Part shown: positions 33,491 through 46,052 of the stretch, piece after piece
Numbering within the stretch: position 1 is the first letter of the stretch
Layout: every line of letters begins with the position of its first letter
Assembly (NCBI GenBank): GCA_944989445.1
Contig: CALYLW010000054.1
Location: 1 to 64,000, forward strand
Source: Ampullaceana balthica
Taxonomy: Eukaryota > Mollusca > Gastropoda > Lymnaeidae
Direction of reading: 5' to 3'
DNA: 64,000 bases
The notes under the pieces: generated by a model
Databases searched by the model: none
The model's input: the letters and a program-made list of their open reading frames with translations, nothing else
Told to the model about the DNA's origin: nothing
Translations under genes and position numbers: made by a program

Positions 33491-35056
33491 GCGTATCACC
33501 CGTCAAAAATGACGGAAGTTTTCAAAATAAATACACATCAGATTAAAAAATAACGTAATACAGTTCTTTCATTTATTTTATTTATTTTTATTTGTTTCAT
33601 TTATTATCATATTGAACAATTTTATGCGGACCGTTCGAAAAGAGTTATATTTGGTGCAGTAATTTTTGGTGCGCACTATTGAACAAATCAGCCTTACATC
33701 CAAGAAGCATTACATCCATTACGGGAATTATGTATGTTGATTGTCAACATGTGATGTGCAATTTATTTGCCAGTAATCACTGCACCACAAAGCACTGGTA
33801 CAAATATATTTGATCAATTGCGTTGTCCTTGAGAAAATTTAGGTGACGATAAGAATTGTTAATTTCTTTTAAACTCTCTTGAAATTTAATTGACAATACA
33901 GTGAGACATATTATTATTGACTTGTGTTTCTAAAAAAATTATTTTTGTAACTTAAACTTACTTTTACAAAACATTAAATTCAAATAAAAATATTAATTTA
34001 ATATTGCATTTATTTATACTTACAGAAACTATAAAATTTAAATTATCAAGTTAAATCTATATTTATCATTAACATTTATTTAGCGATGGTTGTTTCACGA
34101 ACATTTAATAACATTATTATATAAGTGGCACGCCACTTAACTTCGATCCCTTTTGTAAAGGATACAATGACAATGAAATGAAGTACATGTACAATGATTT
34201 GCGTACCTATGGTTAACACTAAATAAAAATTTTAAAAGAAATTAATATATTATGCTATTTTTCGATTTCTAATTTTTTATAAGATTGGTAACTTGAACGT
34301 AGTAAACAAATAAACATATTTAAAATTGACTTTGTTACTCACATAATCATAGATACATTTATTGCCTATTAATATTTTTTTTTAATGATTAATAAAAATG
34401 AGGCCTAAACATTGGACACCTTTTATTATCAAGTAACATTTTTATTAAACAATTCATAGTTCCAGTCCTTGACGATGAAGAACATAGGTGAAGTAAATTA
34501 ATTACCGCACACGGCCATCAAGACCAGTGAAGAAAAGTGATTATTCTTTTCAAAATTTATTGTTTGATTACATGTAGCATGTAACTAACCGAATTCATGC
34601 CAAATGATTTAGGGCTGTAGGCAATATGGGGGCTTATGTCGCTACCACGTCTGTACAGGGAAAATAGTGCACCGAACCCTGGTGCAATAGAAAACGCCTG
34701 CCGGTCCGCCATACTTAAAAGTTTGAGAAGCACTGACCTAGATGAGGAACATAAGTTAAATAAATGACATTTGTACATCAATATACATAATTCCAGTTGT
34801 CTGTATGTATGTAATGCTGTTAGATGGCGCTGCGATCGATTTTGTTTTATAGTGCTACTAATTTTAGAAAGCAGCGCACCAAATTACTGCACCAAAAATA
34901 ACACTTTTCGAACGTTCCACATAAAAATTTTCAATATGATAATAAATAAATAAAATATAAATAAAATAAAATAAATGAAAGTTCTGTATTACGTTATTTT
35001 TTAATCTGATGTGTATTTATTTTGAAAACTTCCGTCATTTTTTACGGGTGATACGC
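33491..35056. mobile_element. MITE-T copy C
   Basis: The left end GCGTATCACCCGTCAAAAAT and the right end GGGTGATACGC pair well, better than in copies A and B. The subterminal TTGGTGCGCACTATTGAAC and its inverse region lie just inside the repeats. About 1566 bp, with no coding potential. Confidence 0.8.
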
Positions 35057-35124
35057 CGCGGGTCTCTCCATGGTTTCTTCCTTTCATTCACTCACAGATA
35101 CAGATTAACCAGAAGGGTGACTCA

Positions 35125-35173
35125 ATGACCTACCGCACTGGGTGACACCATCCCTAGTGACGCCTCTGAGAGT
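35125..35173. mobile_element. Solo right end of the hAT-C family
   Basis: GGGTGACACCATCCCTAGTGACGCCTCTG matches the right terminus of hAT-C (50400-50429) with a few changes (shown in part: CTAGTGACGCCTCTG). The same solo end occurs at 57530-57573. Confidence 0.65.
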
Positions 35174-35224
35174 AACTATCAACATACATAATTTGCAATG
35201 TTTTTCACGTCCCGTCTGTCCTGT

Positions 35225-35310
35225 CCATAACGCTATTAATTTTAGAAAGCAGCGCACCAAATTGCTGCAACAAAAATAACTCTTTCCGAACGTTCCACAT
35301 AAAATTGTGC
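35225..35310. mobile_element. Truncated MITE-T-like right subterminal sequence
   Basis: Contains TTTTAGAAAGCAGCGCACCAAATTGCTGC and TTCCGAACGTTCCACAT (both shared in part with MITE-T right halves), then stops abruptly at ATTGTGC where the 499-bp repeat begins. A fuller version is at 57630-57870. Confidence 0.6.
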
Positions 35311-36197
35311 GAGCTGAAATTTTGCAGGCAGTTTCGTACCGATGATAAAAACAATGTATCAAAATTTCAGATCGATCGCATGTACCGTAATTAAATTATT
35401 GATTTTTTAGATTATTTTATTTATTCCTATGTATCATGCTATTTTTTGAGATAGAGCGTCGCGGTGCGTATTATATTGAACAACCTTTCTGTCGCGCAAT
35501 AAGGTGCGTATTTTATTGACAGCTCTTTTTATAAACATATTCCTGATCGGTGCGCATTATATTAAACATGTTTTACGACACAACTGCAATTTTGTATTTC
35601 TGGATGGTCTGGCGCTGCGTATTATAATGAACATTCTTTTAATTACTTCTCGTACATAAAGGATTTATAGTCAAAAACTTGGTTTTTTACGGGTTTTTCT
35701 TATTAAATCCTTTATATTAACTCGTGGTGTCTGCGGCCGACCGACCGACCGACCGACCTTGTCGCCAAAACTTTTGATCGATTTTTAACCCACTTGCTCG
35801 TAAGCCAGCGAGTTGAAATTTTGCAGGCAGTTTCGTACCGATAATAAAAACAATGTATCAAAATTTCAGATCTATCGCATGTACCGTAATTAAATTATTG
35901 ATTTTTTAGATTATTTTATTTATTCCTATGTGTCATGCTATTTTTTGAGATAGAGCGTCGCGGTGCGTATTATATTGAACAACCTTTCTGTCGCGCAATA
36001 AGGTGCGTATTTTATTGACAGCACTTTTTATAAACATATTTCTGATCGGTGCGCATTATATTAAACACGTTTTACGACACAACTGCAATTTTGTATTTTT
36101 GGATGGTCTTGCGCTGCGTGTTATAATGAACATTCTTTTAGTTACGTCTCATACGTAAAGGATTTATAGTCAAAAACTTGGTTTTTTACGGGTTGTT
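35311..36197. repeat. Two-copy tandem repeat, 499-bp period
   Basis: GAG(C/T)TGAAATTTTGCAGGCAG begins each copy at 35311 and 35810; the second is cut at 36197. Within each copy a phrase like GGTGCGTATTATATTGAAC recurs about four times. A (CCGA)n tract lies at ~35736-35756. No gene. Confidence 0.82.
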
Positions 36198-36680
36198 TTT
36201 ATTTTTAAATTAATGCAAACCTATTTCATGGAACAAAGAGATGTGCTAATACAGAACACTGTTATATAGAGTTGGAGATATCAGCTGAACGACGAGTTAG
36301 AAGGACACAAAATATGAGTGCGGAAAATTCAGATGACTTGGTTCTATCTTTAAAGTTAGAAGTACAGCGAGAAATGTTTTTTTTTATCCATGAATGAAAT
36401 TATAAAAGAAAAGAAAAGAACGCGCTGATGAGTTGCATGTCCTGGCAAGAAAATATTCGTGTATAATACCATGTAACCTACTACATGAAGAATTTTAACA
36501 TCAAATGAATTTCTTTATTGACACTGATAAAGAACAGTTCAATATTTAAAGAAAAAAGATCCAGGTTTTTAAGGCGGTAAACCGGTACACAGGGCCGGTC
36601 TTAGCAATTGCGGGGCCCTATGTGGCTTAGTTTGCGAAATGGATTGCGTGGGACCCAGTTGGAGTAGATATAAGGTATAC
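36198..36680 (+). mobile_element. hAT-A internal sequence (S4)
   Basis: Matches S1 ~2257-2733, joined on its left to the 499-bp repeat. It may hold degenerate transposase (an E-L-E-I-S-A-like stretch), but that reading is weak. Confidence 0.6.
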
Positions 36681-37450
36681 CAGTGGTTCCCAAACTTTTT
36701 GGACCCACAGACCCCTTTTATAGTCAAAACTTCCCCACGGACCCCCCAAGTGAAAAAACTTCATAAATGCATAGTAAAAGAATACAAATAAAAAAGCAGC
36801 ATTTTGATGAAGAAGTATTTATTGAAATTATAACTTTTGGTTAAAATAACAGTGAAAACAAATAATAACTTGGATGAACATGATTTTCTGAGTGTATTAA
36901 GACCGATTCAGTGTTATTGAGTAGCAACCGCAAATCACCACGAGCACCAATTTCTAGTCGGTTTCTGTTTTTTAAAATATTTTTTTATGATGGGGTTCAT
37001 TACGGCACTGAATATTTGTTCTACCAAGTAGGAGGACGGAAAAACCGTCAAAAACTTCTGTACAATAACCCATAATGCATGATATAATATTTGGATCTGA
37101 TATCGTAACCAGAATTTGTGGTATCCTAGTTCAAACATTGTTTTAAGTTCCTCATTTCAATAAGCTGCCCTTTTATTGGTATGAAATACAAAATACACAA
37201 ACAAATTGTGCAATGAAAACAAAAATTTCAGCTTTATTTTAAACTAAAACGACAATAGACGTTTCGGCTAATGCCTTAGTCATTAGTCAGTACAATAACA
37301 TAAAATAGGTACTTACATATATTTAAATTCTTAAAACATATTATATCATAAAATAAATTAAAATAGTTATGTAAAATAAAAAGAAAAGGAAAACAAAAAC
37401 AAACAAGGACACAGGATGTAGGAAAAAGCCTATATCCTTTGCTTTTCCAA
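36681..37450. mobile_element. hAT-B left part (S4)
   Basis: Starts CAGTGGTTCCCAAAC. It is cut at the same hairpin position as S3 and followed by TTACTTTATTGAC. Confidence 0.7.
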
Positions 37451-37559
37451 TTACTTTATTGACATTAATAAAGAACAGTTCAATATTGAAAGAAAAATGA
37501 CCCAGGTTTTTATGGCTGTACCTACACTACAAGAAGGGGCATTATGTTAGAAAATCGTG

Positions 37560-37880
37560 GGAAAAGGCCCCCTTGATCTATTAAAATTTATTCAACAGTA
37601 CAGAATGGAAAATTCTTTATCCAACATTGCAATTTTGCTATGATTTTTTTCAACAATTACTATCAGTGTCGCTATTTGTGAAATGAGCTTCTCCAAACTG
37701 AAGTTGATAAAAAAAATTATCTTCGCTGCACAATGAGTGATTTAAGACTACAAAATCTTGCAATATTGTCCATGGAACAAGATATTATGAATAATTTAAA
37801 TTTTGATAGCAGAATACACGATTTTTCTAATAAGAAAGTTAAGAAAGTAAATGTATAAATATGTTTACATACATGTACTA
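37560..37880 (+). pseudogene. hAT-A transposase relic (S4), left of the non-LTR insertion
   Basis: Reads D-L-L-K-F-I-Q-Q-Y, S-F-S-K-L-K-L-I-K and L-A-I-L-S-M-E across frameshifts. It is interrupted at 37887 by a non-LTR element. The flanking hAT-A sequence resumes at 41993-42043 and again after the Helitron at 44389. Confidence 0.73.
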
Positions 37881-37886
37881 ATGTAT

Positions 37887-40800
37887 GGGTGTGTATGGGG
37901 TGCTCAAGGCGGGGTAGCACCTCCGGTGGGGGAACACGTCGTACTCTCTTGAGGGTAGTTCGTCCACCCTTGGTCCCCACTTGTCACTCAGCTCTCACCA
38001 GTGGCTCCTAGAAACTGTAGCGTGCACAGTGGCCACACCCCGGGCAACGGCTTCGACTAGCTGGCTAAACCTGGTGAGGGTAGCCGACGGGTCTCAAACC
38101 CTCGGTGATCTAGGTATGTCTACCTATGCACGTAAAGACTGGATTCGGTGGACAGAGCGGAGGAACCACTAGTTGGTCAACGGTCAAGAAGGCGGTTCTC
38201 AGCAAAGCGTTGTGGAACGCTAAGGGCATGACAAGACACACAGGACATCATGGCCATCCGCTGCACCCGTCTCCATCACCAGCCGTCTCGACTTTGTCCT
38301 GCCGCTGGATCAAGATGGTCTCGGGCGAGAGAGTGAGATCGACGAACTGCGCAACCCTTTCTCACTTAAATCCAAGTCATCGCGCAAGTCACTTTTGTCA
38401 TCCATCCCATCCCATCAGTCACCGACAAGTCCTGTGGCGACAGGCAAGCGACGAAGCGGCAGGTGTGGGTACACTGGGAGCCGTAGCCGCAACCCTGCAC
38501 ACAGGCGGCCCAGGGCATTGGGTCGTTCTTCGCTGACACGGAGCAGCGGTGGAGTCCGGCAGCCCCCTGGGCGACTGAGAAGCCCTCTTTAGGAATGCAC
38601 TGCTCACCTCCATGGCATGAGGAAGGGGCTAGAAAAGGTGCCCTAAACATTGCTTGCTACAGCTTACCCTAGCCAGCATACCGCGGCTGGTGGGGACCCT
38701 ATACCAGCGGTCGAAACAAAAAAAAGCAAACGAGGATAGTTCCTCTTATATTGGGCGCATGGAATGTGCGCACACTCATGGACAGGGACGATACGGACAG
38801 ACCCCAGAGGAGAACAGCCCTGATTGGAAAAGAACTCGCTAGATACGGCATCGACGTCGCAGCCCTGAGCGAGACCAGGCTCGCGGGAGAAGGAGAGCTC
38901 TGTGAAAGAGGATCTGGCTACACATTTTACTGGAGTGGCAGACCAAGCGAGGAGAGGCGTGAAGCAGGCGTTGGTTTTGCAGTTAAGACAACTCTTGTCG
39001 GAAAGCTGGCTGGACTTCCCAAGGGAGTGAACGACAGGCTCATGACCATGAAACTCCCACTGGCTGGAAAGAAACACCTCACCATCATCAGTGCCTACGC
39101 TCCAACCATGACCAATACAGATGAAGTGAAGGCCAAGTTTTATGAAGAACTTCACACTGTCATTGCCGACGTTCCAAAGGCGGACAAACTCATCTTGCTA
39201 GGCGACTTCAACGCAAGAGTTGGCAAAGACAACGTTGCCTGGAAAGGAGTCCTTGGTCATCATGGAGTGGGTCACTGAAACAGCAATGGTCTTCTTTTAC
39301 TCCAGACCTGCGCTGAACATGAACTGCTGATCACCAACACGATCTTCCGCCTCCCAACCCGTAACCGGACGTCATGGATGCACCCCCGCTCGAAGCACTG
39401 GCATCTTATTGACTACGCCATCGTGAGGAAGAGGGACAGGCAGGATGTACGAGTGACCAAGTCCATGTGCGGGGCTGAATGCTGGACAGACCACCGCCTC
39501 ATCATCACCAAGCTCAACATCCGCATTCAGCCGAAACGGCGCCCGCAAGGGAAGAAAGCCCCTAAACGGCTAAATGTTGCCAAACTAATGACCGCCAGCT
39601 GCAAGCAGTCCCTTGTGGATGCTCTGGAAGAGCGCTTGAAATCTACCTCTCCAGGCAACCAGAACGTGGAGGCAGACTGGGCGTCACTCAGAGAGCTGAT
39701 TTACACCACAGCTTCAGAGACTCTGGGGCACCAGACCAGGAAACATAAGGACTGGTTCGATGAGAACTGCGAAGACATCAAGCAGTTATTGGATGAGAAA
39801 CACCTCCTACACCAAGCTTACCTCAATAATCCCAGGTCCAAGGCAAGGAGAGATGCACTCAACAACATACGCAGGACTGTACAGCAAAAGCTCCGTCAGA
39901 TGCAGGACGATTGGCTCAGCAACAAAGCCGACGAGATCCAAGGCTATGCAGACAAGCGTGACTATAAAAACTTCTACAACGCTTTGAAAGAAGTGTATGG
40001 CCCCACGCCCTCAGGTTCAAACCCCCTCCTCAGCGCAGACGGTAACACTCTCATCACAGACAAAGAGAAGATCTTGAAGAGGTGGGCCGAACATTTCGAA
40101 AGCATCCTAAATCGCCCTTCGACAATCAACGAAGAAGCCATCAATCGTCTTCCCCAAGTGCCCACAAACAAAGCACTGGATGACCCCCCAACCGTGCTCG
40201 AGACCCAGAAAGCAATTTATCTTCTCTCCAGTGGCAAAGCACCTGGTTCTGACGCCATACCAGCTGAGGTCTACAAGGAGGGAGGAACAGCCCTGACTGA
40301 AAGGCTCCACCATCTATTTCTCTTGGTGTGGCAGCAAGAGACGATCCCGCAGGTCTTCAAAGATGCCTCCATCATACATCTTTATAAGCAAAAAGGAAGT
40401 AGACAGGCTTGTGACAACCACAGAGGCATATCCCTGCTATCTATCGCAGGAAAGATCCTTGCCAGAATCCTGCTCAACCGCCTCACGGTCCACCTTGACC
40501 AAGGACTCCTGCCTGAAAGTCAGTGTGGCTTCCGAAAAGAGCGAGGGACCATCGACATGGTGTTCGCTGCCAGGCAGCTGCAAGAGAAATGTCAGGAGCA
40601 GAACGTCAACCTGTTCTCCACCTATGTCGACCTGACCAAGGCCTTTGACACCGTTGGCAGAGAGGGTCTGTGGAAGATAATGGCCAAGTACGGTTGCCCA
40701 AGGAAATTCATCGTCTTGGTGAGACAATTCCATGAGGGCATGCAGGCCAGAGTCCAGGACAGCGGAGAGTTTTCTGATCCCTTCACAGTCACAAACGGGG

Positions 40801-41992
40801 TCAAGCAGGGCTGCGTCCTGGCACCAACACTATTTAGCCTCATGTTTTCCGCCATGCTGACAGAGGCCTTCAGAGACGAGGGTGTTGGTGTTAACCTGAG
40901 GTACCGCACAGATGGCAAACTGTTCAACCTTCGGAGGCTCCATGCAAAAACCAAGGTTATGACAGACATCATCAGAGACCTCCTGTTTGCTGATGACTGT
41001 GCCCTCAATGCTGCCTCAGAAGCCGACATGCAATGCAGCGTTAACCTGTTCTCCAGCGCCTGCACAAACTTTGGTCTGACGATCAACACCAAGAAGACTG
41101 AAGTCCTCCATCAGCCTGCGCCTGGAAGGCCCTACGTTGAGCCCAGCATCACTGTCAACGGCCAGAGACTCAACACAGTGCAACGGTTCTCATACCTAGG
41201 CAGCACACTGTCGCAAAATGCCACCATCGATGACGAAGTGAGCGTCAGAATTGCCAGAGCCAGCTCCACTTTTGGCAGGTTGTACCCAAATGTCTGGAAC
41301 AGAAGAGGCATTACCATCCAGACCAAGCTGAAAGTGTATAGGGCGGTGGTGCTCCCCACACTGCTATATGCGTGTGAAACATGGACTGTGTATCAGCGCC
41401 ATGCTAGGAAGCTTAACCACTTTCATTCAACAAGCCTCAGGAAGATCCTCGGCATAAAGTGGCAGGATAAAATACCAGACACAGTGGTACTGACCAAGGC
41501 AGGTCTCCCCAGCATATTCACACTCCTGATGCAGTCCCAGCTTCGTTGGGCAGGGCACGTGGTCCGAATGCCAGACGAGAGACTGCCAAAGAGACTCTTC
41601 TATGGCGAGCTCCAGTATGGCCAGCGGTCCCACGGTGGGCAAAAGAAACGCTACAAAGACACACTGAAAGTCTCACTGAAAGCGTTTGCCATCAACCCAG
41701 ACACGTGGGAACTTGCTGCAAAGGACCGTTCCACCTGGCGTTCTTCCATCCACGAAGGTGCCAAGTCATGCGAGGCAAACAGGATCACCTCCGCAGAAAA
41801 GAAGAGGCAAGCCCGAAAGGCCCGTGCTGTCAACCCTCCTGGAGATGTCCCAGTCGTCCCTTGTCCCTTCTGTTCCCGAATCTTCCGTGCTAGGATCGGC
41901 CTCATCAGCCATCTGCGCACGCACAAACAAAGCCAGTCCCAGCAACCCTCGGATGACTAGAGTGGTCTTCGTCGAATCGACGGACGAACAAC
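37887..41992 (+). mobile_element. Nearly full-length non-LTR retrotransposon (endonuclease-RT type)
   Basis: About 4.1 kb flanked by AATGTAT at 37880-37886 and 41993-41999. The flanks read as one continuous hAT-A sequence when compared with S3 and the 54.3-kb copy. The 5' part (37887-38750) is GC-rich with no certain ORF1; two overlapping short frames there are unassigned. The 3' end is GACGAACAAC with no poly(A), as in RTE-like elements. Clade is not certain. Base composition is much more GC-rich than its surroundings. Confidence 0.85.
38673..41960 (+). pseudogene. Endonuclease-RT polyprotein, one in-frame stop
   Basis: The frame is open from 38673, without an ATG before the W-N-V-R-T-L endonuclease start motif (~38760). 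An AP-endonuclease domain follows: S-E-T-R, then L-L-G-D-F-N-A-R near 39200, then T-D-H-R-L-I near 39490. A single TGA at 39276-39278 interrupts the endonuclease. From 39378 the frame is open for 860 residues: RT with G-I-S-L-L-S, the K-A-F-D block, and F-A-D-D near 40986-40997; the thumb with Y-A-C-E-T-W; and a C2H2-like finger (C-P-F-C...H-L-R-T-H) near 41860-41925. Otherwise well preserved, so the copy is fairly young but probably inactive. Confidence 0.87.
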
Positions 41993-42043
41993 AATGTATA
42001 CATTTTCTTTGTTTGTACTTTTTTTTTAATCATTTATTTACAA
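41993..42043 (+). mobile_element. hAT-A sliver between two insertions
   Basis: AATGTATACATTTTCTTTGTTT matches the uninterrupted hAT-A relic near 54350 in part (ACAATTTCTTTGTTT), linking the non-LTR element and the Helitron. Confidence 0.7.
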
Positions 42044-44388
42044 TCTATATATCTATATATATAAAAATCAATGTATGTATGTATGTATGTATGTATGTAT
42101 GTATGTATGTATGTATGTATGTATGTATGTATGTATGTATGTATGTATGTATGTATGTATGTATGTATGTATGTATGTATGTATGTATGTATGTATGTAT
42201 GTATGTATGTATGCATGTCTGTTATAGCTGACTAAACCATTCATCCGATCGCCATGAAACTTTTGGAGACTTTTGAGTAAGCTCCAGGGATGGAAATAGG
42301 TTACTTTTTTTTCAAAATTTAACACTCATGGGGCGCCGGGGGCCCATAATGAGAATTTTTTTCTTATATGAGCTATATAAAAATTAGTTTAGGGCTTAGC
42401 TGCTTGGAAAATGAATGGATCTTGACCAAACTTGGTACATAACAACTTGATAGCCTATATTAAAGTATCATATGGCATTGAACTCCTAATGTCCGTTCCT
42501 TCGGGGCCGGGGGCCCAAAATCTTTATTTTTGTAAGCGTTAAATACTTTATTCCCGTTAGCTGACTATACAATCCATTCGGTCGCCATGAAACTTTTGGA
42601 GACTTTTGAGTACGCTCCCGGGATGGAAATAGGCTACTTTTTTCAAAATTTAACACTCATGGGGCGCCGGGGGCCCATAATGAGAATTTTTTCTTATATG
42701 AGCTATATAAAAATTAGTTTAGGGCTTAGCTGCTTGGAAAATGAATGGATCTTGACCAAACTTGGTACATAACAACTTGATAGCCAACATTAAAGTACCA
42801 TATGGCATTGAACACCTAAAGTCCGTTCCTTCGGGGCCGGGGGCCCAAAATCTTTATTTTTGTAAGCGTTAAATACTTTATTCCCGTTATGATTTACACG
42901 ATCTTGAAAAGCATTGACTAATATATCTATCATGATCCAGATTGAAATGAACAGGTATTTTAAAGTTAATTTCTTGCACCGATTGGGCCCGGTGGCCCTT
43001 AATGTTGTTTTTTTTCTAATATTATATCTATATATTAAAAAAAAATCAAAGTATGTATGTATGTATGTATGCATGTCTTGTATAGCTGACTAAACCATTC
43101 ATCTGATCGCCATGAAACTTTTGGAGAATTTTGAGTACGCTCCTGGGATGGTCACTGGCTACTTATTTCTCAAAATTTAACCCTCATGGGGCGCCGGGGG
43201 CCCATAAAATGATTTATTTTCTTATATATGAGCTATATAAAAATTAGTTTAAGCGTTAGCTATTAGGTAAATTGATGGATCTTAACCAAACTTTGTATAT
43301 AACAGCTTGGTAGTCAATATAGAAATACTAAAGGGACTAATTTCCTAATGTCCATTTCTTCGGGACTGGGGGCCCAAAATGTCTTATTTCATAAACGTTT
43401 AATATTTTATTCCCCATTCAATTTTTAAAGATCTTGAAAAATATAGATAAATATATCCACAATGAAATTGATTGAAATAAACAGGCGTTTTGAACTTGAC
43501 ATCTTGCACTAAATGGGCCCTGGGGCCCTTAATGTCGTTTTTTGCTTTTATGAGCTATATAAAAATGAGTTTATGCGTTAACTACTGAGTAAATGAATGA
43601 ATCTTAACCAAACTTGGTATATAAAAACTTGGTAGCCCATATTAAAATAACAAAGGGCACTGCACTTCTAATTTTTAATTGTTCAGGGCCGGGGACCCCA
43701 AATGTATTTTTTCGTATGTGTTTGAGATATTATTTCCCATTCTATTTTAACGATCTTAAGAAATATATCAATGATGAGACTGAATTAAAATGAACAGCAT
43801 TTTGAAATTTACATCTTACATCGAATGGGCTGGGGGCCCCAAATGTCTTTTTTGTGTATACTCTAAGATATTATTTCCCACTCAGTTTTTAACGATCTTG
43901 AGAAATATATCCATGATTAAAATGAATTTAAATGAACATGTTTTCAAAATGTACATCTTGAATTGAACGGGCCTGGGGGTCCCTTAATGTAGTTTTCCTT
44001 ATATCTACATATATATATATAAATTAGTTTAGGTGTTAGATAATGAGAAAATAAATGGATTTTGACCAAACGCGGTATATAAAAACTTAAAAGCCTATAT
44101 TAAATTTATATAGAGCACTGATCTCATAATGTCCATTTCATCGGGGCTAGGGGCCCTAAATGTGTTTTTACTAAATTTTTAATATTGTATTCCCCATTCA
44201 ATTTTACACGATATTGAGAAATATAGATACATATATTTATATTTTTGTTATGAAATTGATTGAAATGAACAGATTTTCGAACTTCATATTCTAAACTGAT
44301 GGGCCTGGTGACCGTTAATGTAATTTATTTTTTATCTATATATATTCCTTTTTACTGAGATCGTTGCAACGCACGACGGGTCTGCTAG
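42044..44388 (+). mobile_element. Non-autonomous Helitron with ATGT microsatellite at its 5' end
   Basis: The 5' end TCTATATATC... follows AA. The 3' end has a hairpin (44361-44376, TCG-T-TGC / GCACGA) then CTAG at 44385-44388, followed by T, as Helitrons require. Flanking hAT-A sequence is continuous across it. The interior has two ~335-bp repeats (about 42225-42890) and diverged relatives, each with GGGGCCGGGGGCCC boxes. No Rep/helicase. Confidence 0.8.
42071..42212. repeat. (ATGT)n microsatellite
   Basis: About 35 uninterrupted copies of the four-base unit just inside the Helitron 5' end. A shorter tract lies at ~43052-43071. It creates long Met-Tyr-Val-Cys and His-Thr-Tyr-Ile frames that are not genes. 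Confidence 0.95.
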
Positions 44389-45114
44389 TAAAATATAAAA
44401 GAATAGTAATTGGTAATGTTTTTGTGTGTAAATTTGGAATATGTTTTTTTCTCTTGGGCGGGGTCCTGCGACCTCAGTAACTTTCTTGTGGCTTTTAAAA
44501 AAGTATCGTGTATTTCTATAAATGTGTATTTGTAGGTATATGTTTCCCATCTTTACTTAGTTTCAATTACAATTATTTATTCATGTTTATTAATTTATAA
44601 AAACCATCATATGATTGACTTAAGGGGCCGTACATAAATGACGTCACGCGATTTTGGCCGATTTTTCACTCCCCCCCCTTCCCCCCTCGTAACAAGTAAT
44701 CTCAAAAAACTTAGACCACTTCTTCAATATGACATCACAAAGCTTTGACACCCCCCACTCCCCACCATAACAGCCGTATTTTCTATTTGAAAAGAGCATG
44801 TTTCAAATCTAATTTTTGTCATTTAAATATATTTTTAGTGTAAAGCTGCACTCTAACTCTAATATGGTAACACGAATTTTACATAAACGTCATTAAATTA
44901 AGTGTCAGCAATCAAATTGTTAAGTGGAAATTGTATTTAAATTTGAGCGTTTTGTTGTGACGTCACATTTCTTAAACACACCCCTCGTCACACATCGTAG
45001 CAAATGTACAACTCCCCTCCCCCCCCCCAGGTGCAAGACATTTATGGAAAGCCCCTAAAAAGGGCGGCAAAGTGGAGACCGCCCCGGGCGGCAAAAGTTC
45101 TAGCTACGCCACTG
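44389..45114 (+). mobile_element. hAT-A right part (S4)
   Basis: Resumes the relic and includes MITE-G (44634-45055), ending CTAGCTACGCCACTG. What follows is CTTAAATT rather than GCCAACAT, so this copy lies in a different context or was rearranged at its end. Confidence 0.72.
44634..45055. mobile_element. MITE-G (S4 copy)
   Basis: GGGGCCGTACATAAATGACG and ...CATTTATGGAAAGCCCC ends flanked by TAA. Confidence 0.6.
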
Positions 45115-45129
45115 CTTAAATTTATTGTT

Positions 45130-46000
45130 TTCATTGCACACATTTTTTGTGTATTTTGTAATTTATTTAAAAGCTTTATTGCAGTACCATTCTATATGAT
45201 TGTATTGGCATGGATTCATCTGTGTTTGGGATCTGATTTTGTCCACGCAACCACGCGCAAGAGGGTTCAACTGCCAGTCGGGAATATCCAAGTGAAGAAT
45301 GCCTTCAAATCTTTGGTTCAGGTCTGCATGAAGTTCATGAAGAGCCGTTAAGTTTTGACAGTAAGCCAGCAAATCGTTTTCTCTATTTTGCAATTTTCAA
45401 AAGATTTTGAAACTGAGAACATTCTCCTGTTCCTAAGGTTTGTTTGTACAGAAAAATATTTGTACAAACGCAGATATTACGCTTTTAGTCTTGATTAAAT
45501 TTTATTGGTTACCTTGTAGTTTCAAATTAGTTACGTTAAAGTTGATAAATAAGTCATTCATAAAGAAAATGTAATTTTTGAGTTAATTGTGTCGCAAATC
45601 ATTGTCTTTGTTTTCCAGGAATTCCAACACTAAATCAAAGAGAGCATGAAATCGATTTAAATTTTTTTTTAATTTTATAAACAGCGTACTTCTGTGTGAA
45701 TAATTAAACGATTATAGTCTTCTTCATTTTCCAAACAATGTTGAGTAAATAATCTTTCATTGAAGGGATTTCTTTTGATTTTATTAACTGCTCTAACTAC
45801 ATAATCTAGTGATCCATGCAAACTTTCACTAAGATTTTTTTGCGAATAAATGATGTCGATGAATGACACAATGTACTGAAAATACATTTGGTACAGCTTG
45901 TATGCCAGAAAGTCAAGGGTATTGCTTTAACTTCAAAAAATCTATTTAATTTAGTAAATAACGTTTCACCTTTCGTATCTGTTTCCAAACATTTAGCCAT
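45130..46000 (-). pseudogene. ZBED/SCAND3-like hAT transposase fragments
   Basis: Minus-strand pieces read L-F-H/I-H-T-E-V-R-C-L preceded by E-R-L-F (about 45680-45890) and D-L-N-Q-R-F-E-G-I-L with D-I-P-D-W near 45230-45350. These patterns are typical of domesticated-type hAT transposases of the ZBED/SCAND3 group. The pieces are in different frames with stops between them. The adjoining 45115-45170 is the inverse of a hAT-B internal stretch. Confidence 0.65.
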
Positions 46001-46052
46001 ACTTCAAATATTCAACAACACTGTATTGTCGGAATTGTTTCTTCAGCTCACT

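Noticed and set aside
38366..41926. Antisense and alternate frames across the non-LTR element
   Set aside because: They are shadows of the endonuclease-RT frame in GC-rich sequence.
41686..42325. Frames rich in Met-Tyr-Val-Cys or His-Thr-Tyr-Ile
   Set aside because: They are translations of the ATGT microsatellite.
45004..45351. 115-codon plus-strand frame
   Set aside because: It starts in MITE-G and crosses into the opposite strand of a hAT transposase relic.
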